Positions 1 through 5,416 of a stretch of DNA of 6,377 nucleotides are shown here, piece by piece. Source of the stretch: Alphaproteobacteria bacterium MarineAlpha3_Bin3 (lineage in GTDB: Bacteria > Pseudomonadota > Alphaproteobacteria > Rhodospirillales > Casp-alpha2); NCBI GenBank assembly GCA_002938075.1, contig PTLK01000120.1:1-6377 (forward strand), given 5' to 3'. Below the pieces are notes generated by a model. The model made no database searches. It was not told the DNA's origin and saw only the letters and a list, made by a program, of their open reading frames with translations. How positions within the stretch are numbered: the first letter of the stretch is position 1; the number at the start of each line of letters is the position of its first letter. The position numbers were made by a program, and so were the translations under genes.

Positions 1-95
1 AGATGGGGTTCGAGACCGTTGGCACCGTGCCCGGGGCGTTCAACCACGCCACCGAGGGTTACGTCGACGCGCTGATCATGGTCCGGACGCTTTAG
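1..95 (+). CDS. GNAT-type N-acetyltransferase, C-terminal fragment
   Basis: This is the 3' end of a gene that starts outside the window. The frame beginning at base 3 reads MGFETVGTVPG, continues with AFNHATEGYVDAL, and ends in IMVRTL before TAG at 93-95. The pattern 'GFE.VGT.PGAF.H...GYVDAL.M.R.L' is, from memory, typical of the last beta strands of GNAT acetyltransferases, where the chain closes over the acetyl-CoA site. The ATG at base 3 is almost certainly an internal methionine, because 30 residues cannot form the fold and the acetyl-CoA-binding motif would lie upstream. The substrate cannot be inferred. The gene converges on the minus-strand gene ending at 110, leaving 14 bases and no visible hairpin terminator. 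Confidence 0.8.
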   Translation, partial: MGFETVGTVPGAFNHATEGYVDALIMVRTL

Positions 96-109
96 GGAGC
101 GCCCAGGCG

Positions 110-940
110 TCAGCTCGTCGGCTTCAGCGACTTCCAGTAATCGGTGTTCAGGTCCTTGAGGAACCAGTCGTGGGCATTGCCGAGGCAATGGCGCATGGGG
201 AAGCTACCCGGCAACAGGGCGTTTTCGCGGCAATAATCGACGTAACGGCGGTTCCACGCCAGCGGTTCCCCGGTCAGTTCCTTTTCCGGGGCCAGCGCTT
301 GTTGCCACAGGGCCTTGCTTTCGGCGGCTGAAATCGACCCCTTGTGCGGCAGCCGGTTGATGATCCGGCTGGTGAGGCGGACCATGGCCATGTTTTCGCC
401 GTTCCGGGCCGCCCAGTACCCGCCGGTAGTTTTGACCTCTCTGAGCGCCAGCGCTACGTCGGCGGCGGTTTGCGGTTTCGGATCGCCGGCCTCGGGCACC
501 GGCAGCAGCATCGCCAAACGTTCGACCTTCACCGTCAGCCGGGTCAGGCCGCGTTTCTTCAGCAACGCCGAGAGCACCGAAAACTTGAATGCCGAATGGC
601 CGCGAAAGCTGTCGAAGCGCAGCAGCTCCGGGGCCAGCGCCACCTCGGAGCCGTCCCGGCGGGTGCCGGTGAAGGCGATGGCGGCCCGTTCCGGGCCATG
701 CAGGCCATAGGCCGTGTCCCGGGACGGCGGCGTGCGGCTTTGTTGCAGGCAGATGGTGGAAAATTCGGCCGAACAGCCGCCGTCGGCGCAGGTCAGCTCC
801 ACCTCTTCGCCGGTCGGAACGGCGGCGACGATCTGCGGCGCTGCCGAAGCGCTCCCGGGGGCGCCCCCGGCAACGAGAACGGCGGCGAAGACATACGACA
901 GACAAGCGATGATTGGGTTAAGGCGGTGTTTGGACGGCAT
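110..940 (-). CDS. Exported protein of unknown function with five mature cysteines
   Basis: The protein has 276 residues. A basic N-terminus (MPSKHR), a hydrophobic stretch at about residues 9-29 and a probable signal peptidase I site after SASA (about residue 33) indicate export to the periplasm or outside. There is no lipobox; Cys13 lies inside the hydrophobic core. The mature chain has cysteines at 51, 56, 64, 237 and 252, with an N-terminal cluster C-x4-C-x7-C and a C-terminal pair C-x14-C, so disulfides are likely. Later parts are mixed alpha/beta, with no transmembrane helix after the signal and no catalytic motif I can name. The start is supported by a strong Shine-Dalgarno (GGAGGGAG) six bases upstream. 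It lies 103 bp downstream of the PIN toxin on the same strand, but has its own ribosome site and possibly its own promoter, so it need not belong to that operon. I do not recognise the family and assign no function. The gene call is firmer than any description of its role. Confidence 0.82.
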   Translation of the reverse strand: MPSKHRLNPIIACLSYVFAAVLVAGGAPGSASAAPQIVAAVPTGEEVELTCADGGCSAEFSTICLQQSRTPPSRDTAYGLHGPERAAIAFTGTRRDGSEVALAPELLRFDSFRGHSAFKFSVLSALLKKRGLTRLTVKVERLAMLLPVPEAGDPKPQTAADVALALREVKTTGGYWAARNGENMAMVRLTSRIINRLPHKGSISAAESKALWQQALAPEKELTGEPLAWNRRYVDYCRENALLPGSFPMRHCLGNAHDWFLKDLNTDYWKSLKPTS

Positions 941-946
941 GACGAA

Positions 947-954
947 CTCCCTCC
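947..954 (-). promoter_or_regulatory. Strong Shine-Dalgarno for the exported protein
   Basis: On the minus strand GGAGGGAG sits six bases before the ATG at 940-938, preceded by a run of seven Ts (961-955). This near-perfect anti-16S match fixes the start of the signal-peptide protein and argues for efficient translation. Confidence 0.75.
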
Positions 955-972
955 AAAAAAATCGGACGGCTC

Positions 973-1002
973 ATACTGTCACGCCCCGGCAACGCTGGTC
1001 AA
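973..1002 (-). promoter_or_regulatory. Weak candidate promoter for the exported protein
   Basis: On the minus strand TTGACC (1002-997) matches the -35 consensus at five of six bases. A poor -10 (CAGTAT, 978-973, three of six) follows at 18-bp spacing, about 33 bases before the start codon. It would allow transcription independent of the toxin-antitoxin operon. The -10 is weak, so this is only a candidate. Confidence 0.25.
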
Positions 1003-1043
1003 CGGGGCGGGCGGGCGAACCGGGCCGTTGATGGGCATGTTCC

Positions 1044-1430
1044 CTACCACAGCCGCCGGATGGCGTAATCGTCGAACACCTTGTCGTTGCTGATCAGGGC
1101 CACGCCGAGGGCCTGGGCCTGGGCGATGAGCATGCGGTCGAAGGGGTCCCGGAGCGGCCCCGGCAGGCTTCCGGCCCGGGTGCCGTCCGTGATGCTGATC
1201 GGCAGTTCGGTGAATCCCTGCGAGGTGACCGCGGCGGCCAGGCCGGCGGCCGCCTCAACGGCGCCGGGAAGTTTTCCGATGCGGACCTTGGTGGGGATTT
1301 CCCAGGCCGAGGCGGCGCTGACGAAGACGGTGTTCGCCTCCTCGCCGATGAAATCGCGGGCCGGTTCCGACAGCCGCTTGTCGCCGTCCAGCCACCACAG
1401 CAGCGCATGGGTGTCGAGGAGGGCCTGCAT
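1044..1430 (-). CDS. vapC: PIN-domain ribonuclease toxin, VapC type
   Basis: This 128-residue protein is a single PIN domain, the usual length for the COG3744-like VapC group. PIN toxins are Mg2+-dependent ribonucleases that cleave tRNA, rRNA or mRNA and stop growth when freed from their antitoxin. The acidic active-site set is visible: Asp6 in the opening strand (MQALLDTHALLWW), Glu44 in SAASAWEI, Asp95 and Asp98 in RDPFDRMLIAQA, and Asp116 in LISNDKVF. The usual His-Arg before DPFDR reads Leu-Arg here (GPLRDPFDR), a mild variation outside the metal ligands. Nothing is truncated, so the toxin should be active. The start is preceded on the minus strand by GGGGTGAG a few bases upstream. The antitoxin gene ends 18 bp upstream, the close antitoxin-first layout expected of a type II operon. 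The RNA target cannot be read from the sequence. Confidence 0.94.
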   Translation of the reverse strand: MQALLDTHALLWWLDGDKRLSEPARDFIGEEANTVFVSAASAWEIPTKVRIGKLPGAVEAAAGLAAAVTSQGFTELPISITDGTRAGSLPGPLRDPFDRMLIAQAQALGVALISNDKVFDDYAIRRLW

Positions 1431-1448
1431 GAACTCACCCCGCTCCGT

Positions 1449-1682
1449 TCATTGATTCCAGGCGTCGAGTTCGTCCACCGGCAGGGGCTCGAAGAAGGCA
1501 TCGTCCACCCTGGCCTTGCCGCTGAGGGCCCCAAACCGGCGGCCCTGTTCGGGCGCGTCGACGGGCACGAGGTGGACCAGGGGCGTCTTGCCGCGGGCGA
1601 TGACGAAGTCCTCGCCGTTACACGCCCGCTGGATCAACCGCGACAGATGGGTCTTGGCGGCATGGATGGTGGTCAGGGTCAT
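1449..1682 (-). CDS. Phd/YefM-family antitoxin of the VapC module
   Basis: This 77-residue protein has the two-part build of Phd/YefM antitoxins. Residues 1-45 (MTLTTIHAAKTHLSRLIQRA, then GEDFVIARGKTPLVHLVPV) are the dimerising, DNA-binding half: an N-terminal strand, the 'AKTHLSRLI' helix and the 'I.R.G.P...L.P' strands. The tail, from about residue 49 (RRFGALSGKARVDDAFFEPL, then PVDELDAW), is the acidic, probably flexible segment that blocks the paired toxin. The motif G.L.G, then DD.F..PLP..EL..W, is typical of antitoxins partnered with COG3744-like PIN proteins. By family knowledge it neutralises the VapC-like protein encoded 18 bp downstream and represses its own promoter as a dimer or with the toxin. 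The inverted repeat immediately upstream is the obvious operator. Its Shine-Dalgarno is poor (TGGGAAT), which is somewhat unusual for the subunit normally made in excess. Confidence 0.92.
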   Translation of the reverse strand: MTLTTIHAAKTHLSRLIQRACNGEDFVIARGKTPLVHLVPVDAPEQGRRFGALSGKARVDDAFFEPLPVDELDAWNQ

Positions 1683-1693
1683 GGCGGATTCCC

Positions 1694-1713
1694 ATAAACT
1701 AAACTTAGTTTAT
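1694..1713. promoter_or_regulatory. Perfect 20-bp inverted repeat, probable antitoxin operator
   Basis: The + strand reads ATAAACTAA-AC-TTAGTTTAT: two perfect 9-bp arms around a 2-bp centre, ending 11 bp before the antitoxin start codon. It is very AT-rich in GC-rich surroundings and covers the proposed -10 element. Size, symmetry and position fit a dimeric Phd/YefM repressor site. Binding itself is inferred. Confidence 0.75.
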
Positions 1714-1735
1714 TTGACTTAGCTAGTATTTTGAA
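1707..1735 (-). promoter_or_regulatory. Candidate sigma-70-type promoter of the toxin-antitoxin operon
   Basis: On the minus strand TTCAAA (1735-1730) and TAAACT (1712-1707) are separated by exactly 17 bp; each matches the -35/-10 consensus at four of six bases. The -10 lies inside the left arm of the inverted repeat as read on this strand, so a bound repressor would occlude RNA polymerase. The predicted transcript starts near 1700, leaving a leader of under 20 bases. Confidence 0.5.
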
Positions 1736-1756
1736 AAAAACCAATCCCCTCCAATT

Positions 1757-1854
1757 CCCGCGCGGGGCACCCTTCGTCCCGGGGGGCGAAGCATCTCGAC
1801 CCGCCTTCGCGAAGCCCGCTACGGCGGGCGGAGAAAGGAGGACGAGGGACGTCC
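1757..1854. repeat. Nested palindromic repeat element between clpB and the toxin-antitoxin module
   Basis: About 100 bp of non-coding, GC-rich sequence is packed with inverted repeats. These are the perfect palindrome CCCGCGCGGG (1757-1766); outer arms CCCTTCGTCC (1770-1779) and GGACGAGGG (1840-1848) that pair apart from one missing base; the palindrome CTTCGCGAAG (1805-1814); CCCGC-TACG-GCGGG (1815-1828), which can alternatively pair as CCCGCC (1800-1805) with GGCGGG (1823-1828); and GGACGTCC (1847-1854). It begins 7 bp after the clpB stop codon as transcribed. The nested arms look like an interspersed palindromic (REP/BIME-like) element. It could also act as an RNA stem that protects the clpB mRNA 3' end. 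There is no U-tract directly after the main stem, so it is not a standard intrinsic terminator. A single copy cannot prove mobility. Confidence 0.6.
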
Positions 1855-1861
1855 AGAATCC

Positions 1862-4459
1862 CTAAGCCGCCGCCTTCACCCCGTTGATGGTCAGGCCGTC
1901 CTTGCCGGCCGAGACCTTGACCTGTTCGCCGTCGGCGACCTTGCCGGCCAGGATCAGCCCGGCAAGGGGGTTCTGCAGCGAGCGCTGGATGACCCGTTTC
2001 AAGGGCCTGGCGCCGTAGACCGGGTCGTAGCCCTGATCGGCGAGCCAGGCGGCGGCCGCTTTATCGAGCATCAGCGTGATGTGGCGCTCGGCCAGCAACC
2101 GGCGCAAGTGGCCTAGCTGAATGTCGACGATGGCGTCCATGTGCTCGCGGAACAGGCGGTGGAACAGCACCGTCTCGTCGAGCCGGTTGAGGAACTCGGG
2201 CCTGAAGGCTGAACGGACCACCGCCATCACCTCTTCGCGAACCTCCCCCGAATCGTGTCCTTCCTCCTGGGCCGCCAGGATGTCGCCGCCGAGGTTCGAC
2301 GTCATGACGATGAGGGTATTGCGGAAATCGATCGTGCGGCCGTGGCCGTCAGTCAAACGGCCATCGTCGAGCACCTGCAAGAGGATGTTGAAGACTTCCG
2401 GGTGGGCCTTTTCGATCTCGTCGAACAGCACCAGTTGATAGGGCCGCCGCCGGACGGCCTCGGTGAGCGCCCCGCCTTCGTCATAGCCGATGTAGCCCGG
2501 CGGGGCGCCAATCAGCCGCGCGACGGCGTGTTTTTCCATGTATTCGGACATATCGACGCGGACCATGGCCGCCTCGTCGTCGAACAGGAACTCGGCCAGC
2601 GCCTTGCACAGCTCGGTCTTGCCGACGCCGGTGGGCCCTAAGAACATGAACGAGCCGATCGGCCGCGAGGTGTCCTGAAGCCCGGCCCGGGCGCGGCGAA
2701 CAGCGTCCGAGACCACCTCCAGGGCCTCTTCCTGGCCGATGACGCGGGCGCGCAGGCTGGCCTCCATGTGCAAAAGCTTCTCGCGCTCGCCCTCCAGCAT
2801 CTTGTCGACCGGGATGCCGGTCCAGCGCGACACGATCGCGGCCACGTGCTCCGACGTGACGGCTTCCTCGACCATCAGGTCATTATCGGCGTGATCGGCG
2901 CCCTCGGACTTGGCGATTTCGGCCTCGAGGCGCGGGATGAGGTCGTATTGCAGCTCGCCGGCGTCCTCGAACTTGCCTTCGCGCATCGCCCTTTCGTGGG
3001 CGATGCGGGCCCGGTCGAGCTCTTCCTTGACCTTGGTGACGGAGGCCAAGGCGCCTTTTTCCGCCTCCCATTGTTCGGTCAGCTTCGCGGAGTTCTCCTC
3101 CAGTCCCTTGAGCTCCTTCTCCAGCTTCTTCAGCCGGTCCTTGGACGCCTTGTCGCTCTCTTTCTTGAGGGCCTCGCGCTCGATCTTCAATTGGATGATG
3201 CGGCGGTCGAGCTCGTCGATCTCCTCGGGCTTGGAATCGACCTCCATGCGTAGCCTTGAGGCCGCCTCGTCCATCAGGTCGATGGCCTTGTCGGGCAGGA
3301 AGCGGTCCGAGATATAGCGGTTCGACAGCGTCGCCGCCGACACCAGGGCGGCGTCCTGGATGCGAATCCCGTGGTGGAGCTCGTATTTCTCCTTGATGCC
3401 GCGCAGGATCGAGATCGTGTCCTCGACCGTCGGCTCGGCGACGAACACCGGCTGGAAGCGCCTTGCCAAGGCGGCATCCTTTTCCACGTGCTTGCGGTAG
3501 TCGTCCAACGTCGTCGCGCCGACGCAGTGCATCTCGCCCCGGGCAAGGGCCGGCTTCAACAGGTTCGACGCGTCCATGGAGCCCTCGGCCGCGCCGGCGC
3601 CAACGATGGTGTGCATCTCGTCGATGAACACGATGACTTCGCCATCGGACGCCGTGACTTCGGCCAGCACCGCCTTCAAGCGTTCCTCGAACTCACCCCG
3701 GAACTTGGCCCCGGCGACCAACGCCCCCAGGTCGAGCGCCATCAGGCGCTTAGTTCTAAGGTTTTCCGGCACGTCGCCCTGCACGATGCGCATCGCCAGC
3801 CCCTCGACGATGGCGGTCTTGCCGACGCCGGGTTCGCCGATGAGGACCGGGTTGTTCTTGGTGCGGCGGGACAGAACCTGAATGGTCCTTCGGATTTCCT
3901 CGTCGCGGCCGATAACGGGATCGATCTTGCCGTCGCGGGCGGCGTCGGTCAGGTCGCGGGCGTATTTTTTCAGCGCCTCGTAGTTGTCCTCGGCGTTGCG
4001 GTTATCCGCGGTCCGGCCCTGGCGGAACTCGACAATCGCCTTGTTCAGCGCCTCAGCCGTCATCCCGGCATCGGTGACCGCCTTGGCAGCGGGCGTGCCG
4101 GCGGCCATGGTTATCGCCAGCAGCAGCTTCTCGGAGGTGACGAAGCTGTCGCCCGATTTCTCGGCGATTTTCTCGGCCTGCTCGAACAGCCGCGCCGTTT
4201 CCGGGGCCAGGTGCGTCTGCGGGGTGCCGGTGCCTTCGACCTTCGGCAGTTTCTTGAGTTCGGCCTCGGTGTTGATGAGCGCCTGCTTGGCGTCGCCGCC
4301 GGCGGCGTTGATGAGTTTAGCCGCTAGGCCGTCGGTATCCTCGAGAAGACATTTCAGGAGATGCAGCGGTGTCAGTTGCTGATGATTGGAGCGCAGCGCC
4401 AGGGTCTGGGCCGACTGGATGAAGCCGCGCGCGCGCTCGGTGAAGTTGTCGAATTCCAT
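1862..4459 (-). CDS. clpB: ClpB, ATP-dependent protein disaggregase
   Basis: ClpB is a cytoplasmic hexameric AAA+ chaperone that works with DnaK/DnaJ/GrpE to pull polypeptides out of aggregates after heat stress. The 865-residue product matches the family's usual length. In order: the Clp N domain repeats (about 1-145); the first AAA+ module with Walker A GEPGVGKT (208-215), Walker B VIVFIDE (Asp280-Glu281) and arginines 333-334 in the arginine-finger position; the charged middle coiled coil (about 408-525), which distinguishes ClpB from ClpA/ClpC; then the second module with Walker A GPTGVGKT (608-615), Walker B LVLFDE (Asp680-Glu681), sensor-1 TSN (720-722), Arg759 in FLNRLDE, and the sensor-2 stretch GARPLKR (from 816). 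Pore loop 2 is GYIGYDEGG (655-663). Pore loop 1 has Phe253 (KFRG) where E. coli has Tyr, a conservative aromatic change. The ClpP-docking IGF/IGL loop is absent, as expected. Start: ATG at 4459-4457 begins the standard MEF..FT sequence, with AAGGG and GAGG upstream. The gene is transcribed alone, divergently from the MOSC gene. Confidence 0.99.
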   Translation of the reverse strand: MEFDNFTERARGFIQSAQTLALRSNHQQLTPLHLLKCLLEDTDGLAAKLINAAGGDAKQALINTEAELKKLPKVEGTGTPQTHLAPETARLFEQAEKIAEKSGDSFVTSEKLLLAITMAAGTPAAKAVTDAGMTAEALNKAIVEFRQGRTADNRNAEDNYEALKKYARDLTDAARDGKIDPVIGRDEEIRRTIQVLSRRTKNNPVLIGEPGVGKTAIVEGLAMRIVQGDVPENLRTKRLMALDLGALVAGAKFRGEFEERLKAVLAEVTASDGEVIVFIDEMHTIVGAGAAEGSMDASNLLKPALARGEMHCVGATTLDDYRKHVEKDAALARRFQPVFVAEPTVEDTISILRGIKEKYELHHGIRIQDAALVSAATLSNRYISDRFLPDKAIDLMDEAASRLRMEVDSKPEEIDELDRRIIQLKIEREALKKESDKASKDRLKKLEKELKGLEENSAKLTEQWEAEKGALASVTKVKEELDRARIAHERAMREGKFEDAGELQYDLIPRLEAEIAKSEGADHADNDLMVEEAVTSEHVAAIVSRWTGIPVDKMLEGEREKLLHMEASLRARVIGQEEALEVVSDAVRRARAGLQDTSRPIGSFMFLGPTGVGKTELCKALAEFLFDDEAAMVRVDMSEYMEKHAVARLIGAPPGYIGYDEGGALTEAVRRRPYQLVLFDEIEKAHPEVFNILLQVLDDGRLTDGHGRTIDFRNTLIVMTSNLGGDILAAQEEGHDSGEVREEVMAVVRSAFRPEFLNRLDETVLFHRLFREHMDAIVDIQLGHLRRLLAERHITLMLDKAAAAWLADQGYDPVYGARPLKRVIQRSLQNPLAGLILAGKVADGEQVKVSAGKDGLTINGVKAAA

Positions 4460-4625
4460 GCCTCAAAAACCCTTGCCGTGACGGTCTTCCCTGCCCCCTT
4501 CAAAGGCGGGCCCTGGGAAAGCCTCTCAGGTTGATGACCCGGTACCCCTAAATATGGACCAAAAGGCTTTCGGCACAAGGGCTTGGGGCGTTGACTTAGG
4601 CCGCCCGAAGGGCAATGTTCGGGGC
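4460..4625. other. Divergent intergenic region, clpB and MOSC gene
   Basis: These 166 bp separate the clpB start (minus) from the MOSC start (plus) and should hold both promoters. On the clpB side it contains the RpoH-like motif and an 85-base leader. On the MOSC side TTGACT (4591-4596) is the only good -35-like hexamer; the hexamer 17 bp later (AATGTT, 4614-4619) is a poor -10. No further gene or convincing hairpin is seen. Confidence 0.6.
4552..4579 (-). promoter_or_regulatory. Candidate RpoH (heat-shock sigma) promoter of clpB
   Basis: On the minus strand CTTGTGC (4579-4573) is followed after 13 bp by GTCCATAT (4559-4552). From memory the E. coli sigma-32 pattern is CTTGAAA, 11-16 bp, CCCCATnT; this keeps CTTG and CCAT.T at an allowed spacing. 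The extended -10, CATATTTAGG (4556-4547), also resembles the alphaproteobacterial RpoH -10. It would give a leader of about 85 bases before clpB. clpB is a classic member of the heat-shock regulon, which adds weight. No mapping data are available. Confidence 0.5.
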
Positions 4626-5390
4626 ATGGCCGTGACCGTCGCCAAAATCTGCCGCTACCCCCTGAAAGGGCTGTCGGCGGAGACCCTCCCCGAGGTCGAG
4701 CTGGCCCCGGGGGAACCCCTGCCCCACGACCGGCGCTTCGCGCTCGCCCTGGGCTCGACCCCCGTCGATGGGCCTCGCATCGGCTGGCTGCCGAAGACCA
4801 GTTTCCTGTCGCTGATCAACCAGAAAAAGCTGGCCAAGCTGCGGACCCGGTTCGATGCCGACAGCGGCATTCTGACCGTCGAGCGGGGCGGCAAACAGGT
4901 CGCCCGCGGCGACGTCACCATCCCCGTCGGCCGCGCCATGATCGAGGAGTTCTTCGCCGCCTTCATGGGCGAGGGCGCGCGCGGACGGCCGAAGCTGGTC
5001 GAGGCGGCGGATGGCAACGTGCTCAGCGACCACCCATCGGCCGTGGTGTCGATCATCAACCTGGCCAGCGTCAAGGACCTGGAACGGGTCACCGGCAAGC
5101 CCATCAACCCGGCACGCTTTCGCGGCAATATCTATCTCGAAGGGCTGGACCCGTGGGCCGAATTTGATTGGCTGGGCCGTGAGATCGCCATCGGCGGCGC
5201 GAGGTTGGAAATCACCCAGCGCATCGATCGCTGCGCGGCGACCAACGTCGATCCCGAAACCGCCGACCGCGACCTCAACATCCCGAAGGACCTGCAACGC
5301 GGCTTCGGCCATGTGGACTTAGGCGTTTACGGGTGCGTCACAGCCGCCGGCCGGGTCGCCGCCGGGGATCGTTTGGTCTCACCTGATTGA
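4626..5390 (+). CDS. MOSC-domain protein (molybdenum cofactor sulfurase C-terminal type)
   Basis: The 254-residue protein has an N-terminal beta-barrel MOSC_N domain (about 1-115), opening with VAKICRYPLKGLSAE and HDRRFAL, and a MOSC domain (about 130-254). The conserved cysteine is Cys203 in RIDRCAATNVDP, preceded by the NPARFRGNIYLEG stretch (161-173). By family knowledge, MOSC proteins bind the molybdenum cofactor or carry sulfur on this cysteine, delivering it to or reducing substrates at molybdenum centres. The protein lacks the ferredoxin-like [2Fe-2S] domain that lengthens YcbX to about 370 residues, so any electron donor must be separate. Start choice: an in-frame ATG exists at 4554, but it lies inside the clpB promoter motif and would add 24 residues of no domain character. 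The ATG at 4626 places the MOSC_N sequence directly at the N-terminus. No clear Shine-Dalgarno precedes it. It is divergent from clpB and convergent with the DUF4167 gene, 26 bp away. The exact substrate is unknown. Confidence 0.92.
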   Translation: MAVTVAKICRYPLKGLSAETLPEVELAPGEPLPHDRRFALALGSTPVDGPRIGWLPKTSFLSLINQKKLAKLRTRFDADSGILTVERGGKQVARGDVTIPVGRAMIEEFFAAFMGEGARGRPKLVEAADGNVLSDHPSAVVSIINLASVKDLERVTGKPINPARFRGNIYLEGLDPWAEFDWLGREIAIGGARLEITQRIDRCAATNVDPETADRDLNIPKDLQRGFGHVDLGVYGCVTAAGRVAAGDRLVSPD

Positions 5391-5416
5391 ACAGAGGATA
5401 ACGGCAAACAGCTTCG

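Noticed and set aside
1000..1030. CAACGG/CCGTTG inverted repeat as a terminator after the toxin gene
   Set aside because: Only 6-bp arms around 19 bases, with no following T-tract on either strand.
1734..1766. Intrinsic terminator of clpB formed by CCCGCGCGGG and the later T-tract on the minus strand
   Set aside because: The palindrome has no room for a loop and lies 16 bases before the T run, which itself overlaps the proposed -35 of the toxin-antitoxin promoter.
3371..4327. Long + strand open reading frame (318 codons) antisense to clpB, and other antisense frames at 2121-3317
   Set aside because: They lie wholly inside a canonical clpB gene. Their residues (runs of L, G, V, D, R) mirror clpB codons read backwards, as expected in GC-rich DNA, and show no domain of their own.
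4491..4545. Glycine- or TPP-riboswitch-like words between clpB and the MOSC gene (CTCTCAGG then GACC on +; CTGAGAG on -)
   Set aside because: The partner halves are missing: no GAGAG strand to pair with CTCTC on +, and no CCTGAT or TAAT..CC block on -. Neither neighbouring gene is linked to glycine or thiamine.
4554..4625. Upstream in-frame ATG as the MOSC start
   Set aside because: It falls in the clpB promoter motif, and the 24 extra residues precede the normal domain start without any family resemblance.
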